Shown here in pieces: positions 1-8,573 of a stretch of 64,000 nt of DNA. A program made the translations under genes and the position numbers. Below the pieces are notes generated by a model. The model was not told the DNA's origin. It was given only the letters and a program-made list of their open reading frames with translations, and made no database searches. This stretch comes from an uncultured Lachnospiraceae bacterium (GTDB lineage Bacteria; Bacillota; Clostridia; Lachnospirales; Lachnospiraceae): positions 55,817 through 119,816 of the forward strand of contig CAJUBE010000011.1 in the NCBI GenBank assembly GCA_910584725.1, in the 5' to 3' direction. Position 1 is the stretch's first letter. Every line of letters starts with the position of its first letter.

Positions 1-548
1 ATTTCATCATAATCCCAATAGCCGCACAGCGTAAAGGTTTCCGTCGTCTCCTTGCCGTCCACCATGAACGTCATGGTGAACTCATTGCCAATGACAGGCT
101 CCACCCCCAGCAGGGAGAGGACTCTCAAATCTGTAGCCGCCTCGTTGGTACCTTCTTTGGGGAGCCGCCCTTCAATCGGCTCCAAGAACATCCACTTCGC
201 CGTGTTTTCGTCGCAGTAGCTGACTTCCACATGACTCTTATGAAAAGGCTCCCTTTCCGGCATACCACAGAATATCCGTTTTCCGTATTCCTTAATCAGC
301 GGGTCGCCCTTTAATTCCTCAAACTGCTCCTTCGTCAGATACTTAAACCCGCCGTGGGCACAACCGCCCACCTGCCGGAAATTCGACTGCTCGAACCCGT
401 ACTTCATGGACATGCCCACCGTAAAAATAACCGTAAACAAAATCGTGGTCAGCGCGATCGCCGCCACCGTGATGATATTTCTGATCTTCGCCGCCTTGAA
501 GCTTGCTATGCTGAGGCGGCGGATGATTTTTCTGTTGGAAACATTCAT
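1..548 (-). CDS. FtsX-like ABC transporter permease, N-terminal part (runs off the window)
   Basis: The first ~182 codons of a MacB/FtsX-type permease are present; the rest lies beyond base 1. The start ATG at 548 follows a GGAGAGG site. The protein opens with basic residues and then a hydrophobic segment (about residues 23-45, IITVAAIALTTILFTVIF), followed by an extracytoplasmic region with no further membrane segment so far. This matches the N-terminal helix plus large outer domain of FtsX-fold permeases. It is the last visible gene of a run whose ATPase lies directly upstream and whose two-component system follows further up, the usual set-up of antimicrobial-peptide detoxification or lipoprotein-type ABC systems. 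The substrate cannot be told from the sequence. Confidence 0.85.
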   Translation of the reverse strand, partial: MNVSNRKIIRRLSIASFKAAKIRNIITVAAIALTTILFTVIFTVGMSMKYGFEQSNFRQVGGCAHGGFKYLTKEQFEELKGDPLIKEYGKRIFCGMPEREPFHKSHVEVSYCDENTAKWMFLEPIEGRLPKEGTNEAATDLRVLSLLGVEPVIGNEFTMTFMVDGKETTETFTLCGYWDYDE

Positions 549-727
549 GCTGTTCTTCTCTCCTCTCCATATGGAAATTCCTATCGGCTGATTGCGGAAC
601 GCTTCTTAACTGTTTAAGCATTGTAGTACCGCTGCGTTTTTTGCGAAGCGAAAGCAGATCTGCGTTGGAATATGCAACGTACACAATGTTCAGCAAATCA
701 ACGCAGCTTTTCGCAATCATCTATATT

Positions 728-1390
728 TCAAGCAATCTTCCCGTCCTCTATGCGGATCACCCGGTCCGCCATCTGCGCAATTGCCTCATTGTGCGTAATC
801 ATTACAATCGTCTGCGAGAACTTCTGCCCCGTCACCTTCAACAGACTTAAAACGTCCTGACTGGTTTTTGAATCCAGATTGCCCGTCGGCTCATCCGCCA
901 GAATAATGGCGGGCTTCGACGCCAGCGCGCGGGCGATCGCCACCCTCTGCTGCTGCCCGCCGGAAAGATTGTTTGGCAGATTGCTGAGTTTTGAAGAGAG
1001 CCCCAATGTATCTATAATCTCTTTGAGATAATTTTGGTCGGGGCTGCCCCCGTCAAGCTGTACCGGGAGAAGAATATTTTCATAGACATTCAGCACCGGC
1101 ACCAGATTGTAATTCTGAAATACAAAGCCGATCTTCCTGCGACGGAAAATTGTCAGTTCCTCGTCCTTCAATGTAAAAATCTCCTTGCCGTCCACCGTAA
1201 CGCCGCCGGAAGTCGGGCGATCCAGCCCGCCCAGCATGTGGAGGAGCGTGCTCTTCCCGCTGCCGGATGTGCCCACGACAGCCACAAACTCACCCTTTTC
1301 CACCTCAAAATTTACCCCGTCAAGGGCGTGAACTTCGTTCTCACCCGAGCCGTATACTTTTTTTAAATCCTTTGTTGACAGAATTGTCAT
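728..1390 (-). CDS. ABC transporter ATP-binding protein (MacB/LolD/BceA type)
   Basis: A 220-residue ATPase that would energise the FtsX-like permease encoded downstream. Visible motifs are Walker A (GTSGSGKST, about residue 40), the signature LSGGQQQR, Walker B ending [12 protein letters not shown] and the switch histidine in MITHNE. The GNLDS element and the short length are typical of the MacB/LolD/BceA class that pairs with FtsX-fold permeases rather than of classical importers. The start is preceded by AAGGAGG. The 180-base gap to the permease gene carries no other gene. Likely role: export or detoxification of peptides or lipids, controlled by the histidine kinase and response regulator genes upstream. 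The family is certain; the substrate is unknown. Confidence 0.93.
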   Translation of the reverse strand: MTILSTKDLKKVYGSGENEVHALDGVNFEVEKGEFVAVVGTSGSGKSTLLHMLGGLDRPTSGGVTVDGKEIFTLKDEELTIFRRRKIGFVFQNYNLVPVLNVYENILLPVQLDGGSPDQNYLKEIIDTLGLSSKLSNLPNNLSGGQQQRVAIARALASKPAIILADEPTGNLDSKTSQDVLSLLKVTGQKFSQTIVMITHNEAIAQMADRVIRIEDGKIA

Positions 1391-1751
1391 GGTTTTTTCC
1401 TCCTTTTCAACTGACCAAAGCCGATTGTTCCGTGTTTCGCACTCTCACAATCGCCACCGACATTTGCAATCCGGGCTAAATCCCTACTTGCTCATTTTGG
1501 CGGTGCGCCAAATGTATAAGAATACCATCATGTAAACATGACGTATTCTCATATGCTTGGCTTTACTTTTATAAAAACATAATCTGTACTGCGAAGCGTT
1601 CCTTACACCGTCCTCCACAATACAGATTATCTCATAGCATTCTTTCCACATTCTTTCATGAAAAAAATAAAATATGACAATTTTGTAAGAATTCAATCCT
1701 AAATCTGACGGCCGCTGTCATTCACAAACAAAACATCCGGCCCCGTTTCCG
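1391..1751 (-). promoter_or_regulatory. Leader of the ABC transporter genes with two inverted repeats
   Basis: This 361-base gap holds no gene. A perfect 7-bp stem with a 3-base loop (TTTGGCG/CGCCAAA) lies at 1496-1512. Next to it, 1519-1549 is a nested palindrome: outer arms AGAATAC/GTATTCT and inner arms CATGT/ACATG. The second repeat resembles a dimeric regulator operator. Because the genes downstream form an ABC transporter and those upstream a two-component system, it is a reasonable candidate binding site for that response regulator. This is inference; no clear -35/-10 pair was identified. Confidence 0.4.
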
Positions 1752-2696
1752 TCAATGTTTCGACATAAGCGCTGCTCCGTCCACAGGCAGGTACATAGAA
1801 AACACCGTACCTTTCCCCACCTCGGAGGCAAGCTGAATATAGCCGGACTCCTGTTTTAAAATTTCCCTCGCCAGATAAAGTCCGATTCCCACGCCCTGTT
1901 CGTCGGCAACCGACACGGAACGGTAAAAACGCCCGAATACTTTGGCGTACTCCTCCTCCGCAATGCCGATTCCCGAGTCCTCCACCTCAACGCTGACGAA
2001 AAGCTCGTAGGGCCTGACACGCACCGTAACACCGCCAGTCTGCGTGTATTTGATGGCGTTGTCCATGAGATTGCCCAATGCCTCCAACGTCCACTTGTGA
2101 TCGAAACATGCCGTAATCCCCCTTGCCTCCTCCGAAAGCACATGCAGAGACAGCCCTTTCCCCTGCGCCCGCGCGGCATACTGCTCCTCCGCCTCCTCCA
2201 GAAGCAACGAAAGCTCGCTTTTGCACGGATGCAGTACGAGGATTCCCGTTTCCAGACGGGAGAGCTTGACCAGCGACTGAATGAGGAAATCCAGCTTCTT
2301 CACCTGACTTTCCAACAGCGCGACCGTCTCGCTGTCCCTTCCGCCTTCCTCTTTTAAAAGTTCCGTATAGAGCAGGAGATTTGCAATCGGCGTTTTCGTC
2401 TGATGAGAAATGTCCGCAATCAGCGTCTTTGTCTTTTCCTGCTCCGCTTCGGTTTTCTCTCTCTGGGTTTCAGACACGGCGAGATACTCGGCCAGTTTAT
2501 TTTCCACCGATGCCGACAGGGATTCGTCAAAAATATCCGCCCGGAAGGTTCCGTCAATGGCGGACTGAATCATATCGCGCATACGGCGCAGACTCCGCCT
2601 TCTGAAATAGAGATCAAGGAACGCGATCACGGCTGCCGCAAGCAGAAAAAATATGCTTAAAAGCAGAATAATGACCGTTGTGTTATCTGTGGGCAT
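1752..2696 (-). CDS. Sensor histidine kinase
   Basis: A 314-residue kinase with one obvious membrane segment (residues 8-30), a short HAMP-like/coiled-coil stretch (about 60-92), a DHp domain with phospho-acceptor His98 in the motif ISHQTKTPIANLLL, and a HATPase domain with the N box (NLMDNAIKY), G1 box (DSGIGI) and G2 box (GVGIGLYLAREI). There is almost no extracytoplasmic domain, a feature of intramembrane-sensing kinases that monitor an ABC transporter. Its natural partner is the OmpR-type regulator at 4703-5533, but an ATPase gene and a nuclease gene lie between the two, whereas such genes normally adjoin. The start follows GGGAGAG. Confidence 0.93.
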   Translation of the reverse strand: MPTDNTTVIILLLSIFFLLAAAVIAFLDLYFRRRSLRRMRDMIQSAIDGTFRADIFDESLSASVENKLAEYLAVSETQREKTEAEQEKTKTLIADISHQTKTPIANLLLYTELLKEEGGRDSETVALLESQVKKLDFLIQSLVKLSRLETGILVLHPCKSELSLLLEEAEEQYAARAQGKGLSLHVLSEEARGITACFDHKWTLEALGNLMDNAIKYTQTGGVTVRVRPYELFVSVEVEDSGIGIAEEEYAKVFGRFYRSVSVADEQGVGIGLYLAREILKQESGYIQLASEVGKGTVFSMYLPVDGAALMSKH

Positions 2697-2768
2697 GGCT
2701 GTCTCTCCCGCTTTTTCTTTCTAGTACAGCGAATATGTCAGTTAATTATTATTCGATGTACTAGCCTT

Positions 2769-3854
2769 CTACATGGATTTTTCCTGCTGTTGTAAGTAAA
2801 ACAAGGTTTTCTGGGTTTCAATTTCATTGCGCAGTTCTTCTTCTGTCGGCAGATACAATTTATACTTTGATGCAAATAATTGCTCATTTCCATGTAAAAT
2901 AGAATATCTTGCAATATCCTCATCTGTTTCGGTGCAGAGTACAATTCCCAATGTTGGATTATCATCCGCACTCTTTTTCAATTCATCATACATTCGGATA
3001 TACATGTCCATCTGGCCAACATCCTGATGGGTAATCTTATCGGTTTTCAAATCAATCAGCACAAAACACTTCAAAATATAATTATAAAATACCAAATCAA
3101 TAAAATAATCTTCTTTTTCCGTTTTGATATGCTGCTGGCGCGCAACAAACGCATACCCTTTTCCAAGTTCCATTAAGAACTTTTGTATATTGGAAATAAT
3201 ACTCGCCTCTAACTCCGTCTCCGTCAAATCTATGTTTGAAGACAAACCCAGAAATTCCGCTATGACAGGATTTTTAATATATTCCAGCTTGTCACCTTGA
3301 TAAGCGGAAGTTTTTTGTTTCATTTCCTGCTCTACCAACTCCTTATCTTGAGACTGCAGGATACGATAATAGTATTGTGTGTTAATATTGCGCTGTAAGG
3401 TGCGGACACTCCATGTCTGTTCATACGCCTCTTTTTCGTACCAGTTTCGCGCAACAGAATCTAACACTTGCGCCAAAATTCGATAATGTGACCAGCTTAA
3501 CCGAATATGTGATTGTCGACACACTGTGTCGATAATTTCTGGAAATGCCTTATAAAAGCGCAAATAGTGATAAAGATTACTCCTGTCATAACCTTTTCCA
3601 TATTTCAAAGTTAATTCTTTTGATAACATCTTAATAACATTCGTACCATATTCCGCACGGTCTTCCCCTTGCAATTCTTCCTCCGCAATTCGATACCCGA
3701 TCAGCCAATTTCTCTGCACCAAAATAGCATCCACCGCATGATAAGCCTTTCGCTGGGAAGTTTCAATTATATTTTGTACGTCATTCAAAATATTCTCTGA
3801 CTTTCGATAAATATCCATAATATCATTGTTTTCATTTTTTATCAGCTCATTCAT
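2769..3854 (-). CDS. DUF1016/YhcG-family PDDEXK nuclease (copy 1)
   Basis: A 361-residue DUF1016 (YhcG-like) protein. The N-terminal half is a helical DUF1016_N-type domain (region from QRNWLIGYRIAEEE to SHYRILAQV). The C-terminal half is a PD-(D/E)XK-like core: LMELGKGYAFV, then FIDLVFYN supplying the acidic residue, then FVLIDLKT supplying the D-x-K pair, then a Q-x3-Y motif. The start was taken at 3854, behind GGAGG, four codons inside the longest frame. Such proteins often sit next to restriction systems and are thought to act on DNA; a specific function is not established. Its base composition is AT-richer than the flanking kinase and regulator genes, consistent with acquisition. Confidence 0.85.
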   Translation of the reverse strand: MNELIKNENNDIMDIYRKSENILNDVQNIIETSQRKAYHAVDAILVQRNWLIGYRIAEEELQGEDRAEYGTNVIKMLSKELTLKYGKGYDRSNLYHYLRFYKAFPEIIDTVCRQSHIRLSWSHYRILAQVLDSVARNWYEKEAYEQTWSVRTLQRNINTQYYYRILQSQDKELVEQEMKQKTSAYQGDKLEYIKNPVIAEFLGLSSNIDLTETELEASIISNIQKFLMELGKGYAFVARQQHIKTEKEDYFIDLVFYNYILKCFVLIDLKTDKITHQDVGQMDMYIRMYDELKKSADDNPTLGIVLCTETDEDIARYSILHGNEQLFASKYKLYLPTEEELRNEIETQKTLFYLQQQEKSM

Positions 3855-3866
3855 ACTAACCTCCAT

Positions 3867-3914
3867 GATTCCGCTCTGCGGAATCTCAGAATCCGCGGAC
3901 GAACAAGTTCGTCC
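3867..3914. repeat. Two adjacent perfect hairpins between the ATPase and nuclease genes
   Basis: Two perfect 8-bp stems stand side by side: GATTCCGC-TCT-GCGGAATC at 3867-3885 and GGACGAAC-AA-GTTCGTCC at 3897-3914. They are followed at 3914-3925 by CGGAGAATGCCG, a 12-mer that recurs at 49532-49543 inside another intergenic hairpin. The arrangement looks like a small dispersed palindromic element, or a processing or attenuation site between two co-transcribed genes. There is no U-run typical of a terminator on the gene strand. Confidence 0.55.
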
Positions 3915-3939
3915 CGGAGAATGCCGTATTTTTGCAATT

Positions 3940-4659
3940 CTACCCCTCCAAAAGTTGATGCAGTATCTCTTTTCTGTTGTTGATAAACATTTCCGTCACC
4001 TGATAGCTTTCCGTGTCCTCGTAACTGCACGCATGAATTTTTCCGCCATCAAAACTCAGTATTTCCGCACCCGGAATCCCAAGCAGAATCGGGGAATGCG
4101 TCACAATGATAAACTGCGACTCCGCCCGGGCGCATCCCACGATTTCAAGCAATAAGGTAAGCTGCCTCTGGGGCGAAAGCGCCGCCTCCGGCTCGTCCAA
4201 CAAATAAACGCCATTCGCCCTAAAGTTCGTCTGCGCCATTGCCAAAAAGCTTTCACCGTGCGACTTCTCATGGAAATGCTCACCAAAACCCCTGCTGTAT
4301 TCATTCTCCGCAGTCGCAACATTATAGAAGCTCTCGGCGCGCAGAAAATATCCCCATCCCGGTCTGTGGATACCCTTGATCAACCGAATTGCTTCACACA
4401 GTTCCGAATGGGAATCATACGTTGAAAATCGGTAATTCCTTGTTCCCCCTTCCGGATTAAATCCATAAGCCACCGCAATAGCCTCCAGTAGTGTTGATTT
4501 TCCACTACCGTTCTCCCCCACAAAAAAGGTGATTGGCCTGTGAAACGCAAGGTGATTTAATCCGGCTAAAGATTCAATATCCCTCAAATAACTGTATCGT
4601 TCTATTTTATCCCAGTCTATACTGAGTCCTTTTATATGAAGCTGTTCATCATTGTCCAT
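3940..4659 (-). CDS. AAA ATPase, predicted ATPase family (COG3910-like)
   Basis: A 239-residue soluble ABC-class ATPase. Motifs: Walker A FVGENGSGKST (about residues 46-56), a degenerate signature region around SHGESFLAM, Walker B VYLLDEPEAALSP, and a switch histidine in FIIVTHSP. It has no nuclease or TOPRIM domain of its own. The longest frame would begin at 4722 and overlap the response regulator; ATG 4659 behind AAGGGG avoids this and matches the usual ~240-residue length. It lies between the response regulator gene and a DUF1016 nuclease gene on the same strand. A joint role with that nuclease is possible but unproven; such stand-alone ATPases also occur as solitary chromosomal genes. 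Confidence 0.85.
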   Translation of the reverse strand: MDNDEQLHIKGLSIDWDKIERYSYLRDIESLAGLNHLAFHRPITFFVGENGSGKSTLLEAIAVAYGFNPEGGTRNYRFSTYDSHSELCEAIRLIKGIHRPGWGYFLRAESFYNVATAENEYSRGFGEHFHEKSHGESFLAMAQTNFRANGVYLLDEPEAALSPQRQLTLLLEIVGCARAESQFIIVTHSPILLGIPGAEILSFDGGKIHACSYEDTESYQVTEMFINNRKEILHQLLEG

Positions 4660-4702
4660 ATTTATTTTTATGCACCCCTTAATCGCAACAAATAGCCCGT
4701 CT

Positions 4703-5533
4703 TCACTCCCACCGATACCCAATACCGTACACCGTTTTAATCCGCTCCTGCGCGCCCAGCTTGTCCCGAAGGCGTTTCACCGTGACGGACAATGTGTTTT
4801 CATCCACAAACGCCGCGTCCACCGACCAAATACAATCCAAAAGCCGGTCCCTCGTCAAAGTGATACCCCTGTTTTCTATGAGAATCCGAAGCAGTTTCTG
4901 TTCGCTCTTGCTAAGTTCAATCTGCTCCTCCCCGCGGTAAAACAACATCTTCGCAAAATGAAACCGGTAGTCGCCGTCGGCAATCCAGCCCTCGCCGTTC
5001 TTTCCTGCACCGCTCACTGTCACGTCACCGCCCGTCATGCCGCTCACCGCATTGTCAACCCCCGTGTTGTTTGATACCGCCGCCATATGTCCGGCATCTG
5101 CCCCCGATATGCCTTCCGTATCTACCGGCGAACCGTTTCGTTCCCGGGACTCCACCCGCCGAAGCTGGGTCGCCACCCTCGCCCGGAGTACTGCCAGACT
5201 GAAAGGTTTCGTAATATAGTCATCCGCCCCGGCTTCCAGACCTGCCACGATATCGGTTTCCATATCGTTTGCCGTCAGCATGATCACGCATATGTTATAT
5301 TTTTCTTTTATCTGCTGTAGGAAGTCAAAGCCGTTTCCGTCGGGTAGGTTCACATCTAGCACCACGAGGTCAAAAGAGAACCCTTCAAGCAGCTTCTCCG
5401 CCTCATGCAAGGTATGGCAGCTTACTGTCTCAGTCTTCTCATTTTGCAGGGCGCGGCAAAGACCAGCCGCAAGCGGATGATTGTCCTCCACAATTAAAAT
5501 ATGAAATTTTTTCCCGCTAATTAATTCTGTCAT
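4703..5533 (-). CDS. OmpR-family response regulator with an unusually long linker
   Basis: A 276-residue response regulator: receiver domain (residues ~10-125) with phospho-acceptor Asp60 in LVVLDVNLPDG and the conserved Lys in YITKPFSL, and a C-terminal winged-helix domain (~190-276) ending in the family signature RIKTVYGIGYRW. Between them lies about 55 residues of Gly/Ala/Asp/Ser-rich low-complexity sequence, much longer than the usual short linker. It should pair with the histidine kinase at 1752-2696 and control the ABC transporter downstream. The stop is 43 bases before the ATPase start; the gene upstream ends only two bases before this start, so all are probably co-transcribed. Confidence 0.93.
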   Translation of the reverse strand: MTELISGKKFHILIVEDNHPLAAGLCRALQNEKTETVSCHTLHEAEKLLEGFSFDLVVLDVNLPDGNGFDFLQQIKEKYNICVIMLTANDMETDIVAGLEAGADDYITKPFSLAVLRARVATQLRRVESRERNGSPVDTEGISGADAGHMAAVSNNTGVDNAVSGMTGGDVTVSGAGKNGEGWIADGDYRFHFAKMLFYRGEEQIELSKSEQKLLRILIENRGITLTRDRLLDCIWSVDAAFVDENTLSVTVKRLRDKLGAQERIKTVYGIGYRWE

Positions 5534-5535
5534 TT

Positions 5536-6642
5536 TTAATAATCTTCACTTAATCCTTGTTCCAGTTCTTCGATTGTAGGTAATGTGCCTTTAAAGTCTT
5601 TTGGCATTAATGCATTTAATTCATACTCAGATATTCCTATAGGTTCAGTAGATGTTTCAACTGCATATTTTGCCAATATATTATCTTTCGTTTTACAAAT
5701 AAGAATACCTATCGTTTGTGTATCACCATCATTCTTAAGCGAATGATTCACCGCTGATACATATGTAGCGGTCTGTGAAATGAAGCCCGGTTCAAAATCC
5801 ACAACCTTCACTTCAACAACCACATAGCAATGACGCTTTATATTATAAAACAGCATATCTATATATTGTTCTGTATTTCCAACCTGCAATCGGTATTCTC
5901 TTCCCACAAACGCAAATCCCGTTCCGAGTTCCATTAAAAAATTCTGTACATTATCCATCAACGCATCTTTCAGTTCTTTTTCATCATATCCCTGCCGAAT
6001 TGCCACAAAATCAAAATTATACGGATCTTTTGTTATTTCCTGTGCTAGATCACCGCTTTCTTTCGGTAATGTATATTTAAAATTTGTAATCGCATTTCCC
6101 TGCCGTTCAAATAAATCCGTATCTAAAAAATTCAGCAAAACTGCCCTTGACCAATTATTTTCAATAACCTTGTCAACGTAAAAATTAAACTTTATCAAAT
6201 TATCGTGACATTTATCTATTAACAGCTTAATATGTCCCCACGGTACCATAAAAACTTTATTTACTGCCATCTTGAATTGCTCCTCAACTTGAGGAACCAT
6301 TTCGTTTCCATTATTTCCCAGCATTTGTTCCCCAACTTGAGGAACAATTTTAATATCTTTAAAAAGCCCATAAAATCTCATCATATAACGTAAATTGGTC
6401 GGTGAGAAACCTTTTGCATTTGGAATTATGTCTGCCATATCCATGCTCATATTATGGAAAAACTTATTTCCCCATTTACTGTCAGCATGTCTTTCAGTAA
6501 TATCCTTTCCTACAGACCAATAGTACATCAACATTTCGTTATTCACTCGAATAGACGCTTTAATCTGACTCGTTCTATATCTATTTCCAAGTTCTACGAT
6601 CCAGCTTCTATACTCCTCATCAAGCCGCATCAATTCGCTCAT
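5536..6642 (-). CDS. DUF1016/YhcG-family PDDEXK nuclease (copy 2)
   Basis: A second DUF1016 protein (368 residues), clearly diverged from the copy at 2769-3854. It has the N-terminal helical region (MYYWSVGKDI to FSPTNLRYMMRFY, then VPWGHIKLL) and a nuclease core with LMELGTGFAFVGREYRL, YIDMLFYN and YVVVEVKV (E-x-K). Between the helices lies an insertion containing a short repeat (IVPQVGEQML and MVPQVEEQFK). The ATG at 6642 follows GGGGG. The gene ends two bases before the response regulator start and begins 11 bases after the ABC exporter gene ends, so it is embedded in the same transcript. It is AT-rich compared with those neighbours. Confidence 0.87.
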   Translation of the reverse strand: MSELMRLDEEYRSWIVELGNRYRTSQIKASIRVNNEMLMYYWSVGKDITERHADSKWGNKFFHNMSMDMADIIPNAKGFSPTNLRYMMRFYGLFKDIKIVPQVGEQMLGNNGNEMVPQVEEQFKMAVNKVFMVPWGHIKLLIDKCHDNLIKFNFYVDKVIENNWSRAVLLNFLDTDLFERQGNAITNFKYTLPKESGDLAQEITKDPYNFDFVAIRQGYDEKELKDALMDNVQNFLMELGTGFAFVGREYRLQVGNTEQYIDMLFYNIKRHCYVVVEVKVVDFEPGFISQTATYVSAVNHSLKNDGDTQTIGILICKTKDNILAKYAVETSTEPIGISEYELNALMPKDFKGTLPTIEELEQGLSEDY

Positions 6643-6653
6643 TTCACGTCCCC

Positions 6654-8426
6654 CTACTTCAACTCATTCGCCGTCACATAGAAATGATGATAAATCCCAT
6701 TCTGCGCAAGCAGGCTCTCGTGAGTTCCCTCCTCCACGATGCCTTCCTCCGTCAATACCAGAATCCGATCGGAATTGCGGATGCTTGACAGCCTGTGCGC
6801 AATGGTGATGGTGGTCCTTCCCTTCGCCAGTGCCTCCAAAGATTTTGCCACTTGAAACTCGCTCTCGTTATCCAGCGCGGACGTCGCTTCATCCATAATA
6901 AGAATCGGCGGATTTTTCAAAAAGACCCGGGCAATGCTGATGCGCTGTTTCTGCCCGCCGGAGAGCTTCACGCCGCGCTCTCCCACATAGGTATCATACC
7001 CATCCTTCAAAGCTGTGATAAACTCATGCGCACCCGCCTGCTTCGCCGCCTCCACCACTTCTTCCCTTGTGGCGTTTTCCCTGCCATAAGCGATATTTTC
7101 ATAGACCGTGCCGGAAAAAAGATAAACATCCTGCTGCACCATACCGATATTCTGCCGCAGGCTCTTGATCGTATACCCGTGGATGTTTTTCCCGTCCAGC
7201 AAAATCTCCCCTTGGTCAATATCATAAAACCGGGGAATCAGATTGCACAGCGTAGTCTTTCCGCCACCGGAAGGACCCACAATGGCAATCTTCTCACCCT
7301 GATGAATTTCCAGATTTAAATCCCGAAATACTACATTATGGTCGTCGGGGTATTCGAAGCTGACACTCCGGAAGGAAATATTACCCTTCGGATTCACACA
7401 TGCTGACGCGCCCGGCTCGTCAAAAATCTCAATATCGCTGTCCATGATCTGTACAAAACGCTCGATCCCCGTCATGCCCCTCTGGAACTGCTCCGCAAAC
7501 TCAATAATGCGGCGGATCGTCGCGATCAGCGTGGTCACATACATGACATATGCCACCAAATCTCCGGGCGCGATTTTTCCTTTCACCATAAAAATGCCGC
7601 CCGCTGTAAGAAGCACCAGATACATCAGACCGTCAAATGCCCTCGTGGTCGTCTGGAACGCCGCCATAAACTTGTATGTCTCTTTTTTGATGCGGAAAAA
7701 GCTCTGATTGTCCTGTTCAAACTTCTCCTTTTCCTTCTCCTCGTTGGTGAACGCCTTCACCACCTTCTGCCCAAGCAGACTGTCCTCGATGCGCGCATTC
7801 AGCTCGCCGATCTGCACACGCTGTTTCCGAAACGCCTCCCGCATCCGCAGATTGATCGTAATACAGGTCACCGCCATCACCGGCACCACCGCAAAAAGAA
7901 TCAGCGTCAGCGACAGACTGATCCGCGCCAGAATGATAAAGGAAATGACCGCCTTGATTCCCGCGATAAAAAACTCCTCCGGACAGTGATGGGAAAATTC
8001 CGTCACGTCAAAGAGGTCGTTGGTGATGCGGCCCATAATTTGACCGACCTTCGTATTATTATAGTAAGTGTCCGACAGCTTCTGCAGATGGGCGTAAGCG
8101 TCCCGCCGCATGTCCGTCTCAATCCGCGTGCCCATCACATGCCCCGTGTAAGCCATATAAAAATTCGCCACCGTGTCGACTATGCGCAGACACAGGTACA
8201 ATATGCCCAGCCGAACTATGACTGATATAGTCAACGACGCCAGATCGTTCATCCCCGCATTGGTGATAAAGCGGATAATCATCGGCAGCACCAGTTCGCA
8301 AATCGTCGTCAGTCCCGCACAGAGCAGGTCGATCACTACGATCTTCCAATACTTTTTATAATAAGGAAGAAATCGTTTCAGTAATTCCCCGGATTTGTAG
8401 TTTCTTGTACTTTCCTGTGTGTTCAT
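6654..8426 (-). CDS. ABC exporter, fused membrane and ATPase domains
   Basis: A 590-residue half-transporter of the MsbA/LmrA type: six membrane segments in residues ~25-310 and an ATPase domain with Walker A VGPSGGGKTT, signature LSGGQKQR, Walker B ILIMDEATSALD and the histidine in TIAHRLS. Only one such gene is present here, so it probably forms a homodimer. The substrate cannot be inferred. It is the first gene of the minus-strand run continuing to base 1, and its promoter region carries a pair of matching operators at 8458-8527. The start follows AAGGGG. Confidence 0.93.
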   Translation of the reverse strand: MNTQESTRNYKSGELLKRFLPYYKKYWKIVVIDLLCAGLTTICELVLPMIIRFITNAGMNDLASLTISVIVRLGILYLCLRIVDTVANFYMAYTGHVMGTRIETDMRRDAYAHLQKLSDTYYNNTKVGQIMGRITNDLFDVTEFSHHCPEEFFIAGIKAVISFIILARISLSLTLILFAVVPVMAVTCITINLRMREAFRKQRVQIGELNARIEDSLLGQKVVKAFTNEEKEKEKFEQDNQSFFRIKKETYKFMAAFQTTTRAFDGLMYLVLLTAGGIFMVKGKIAPGDLVAYVMYVTTLIATIRRIIEFAEQFQRGMTGIERFVQIMDSDIEIFDEPGASACVNPKGNISFRSVSFEYPDDHNVVFRDLNLEIHQGEKIAIVGPSGGGKTTLCNLIPRFYDIDQGEILLDGKNIHGYTIKSLRQNIGMVQQDVYLFSGTVYENIAYGRENATREEVVEAAKQAGAHEFITALKDGYDTYVGERGVKLSGGQKQRISIARVFLKNPPILIMDEATSALDNESEFQVAKSLEALAKGRTTITIAHRLSSIRNSDRILVLTEEGIVEEGTHESLLAQNGIYHHFYVTANELK

Positions 8427-8450
8427 AATCTACCCCTTACATATATACAT

Positions 8451-8527
8451 ATTATAATTCAAACGTATATCATACGTAAAACTCCCAATTGTCTGCATTT
8501 TATCAGTCTTCAAACGTAAATTATACG
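8451..8527 (-). promoter_or_regulatory. Exporter promoter with two matching operators
   Basis: A -10 TATAAT lies at 8451-8456, with a weak -35 (TTACGT) at 8474-8479, 17 bases apart, reading toward the ABC exporter. Two copies of TTCAAACGTA-N5-TACG occur at 8458-8476 and 8509-8527, 51 bases apart and with identical half-site spacing. The first lies in the promoter spacer, and the second overlaps another TATAAT-like hexamer. This geometry suggests repression by a dimeric regulator not encoded immediately nearby. Confidence 0.6.
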
Positions 8528-8573
8528 ATTCTCGAAGATATTTAAATAAGGCTCTTCACCATTTCCCATGCCA

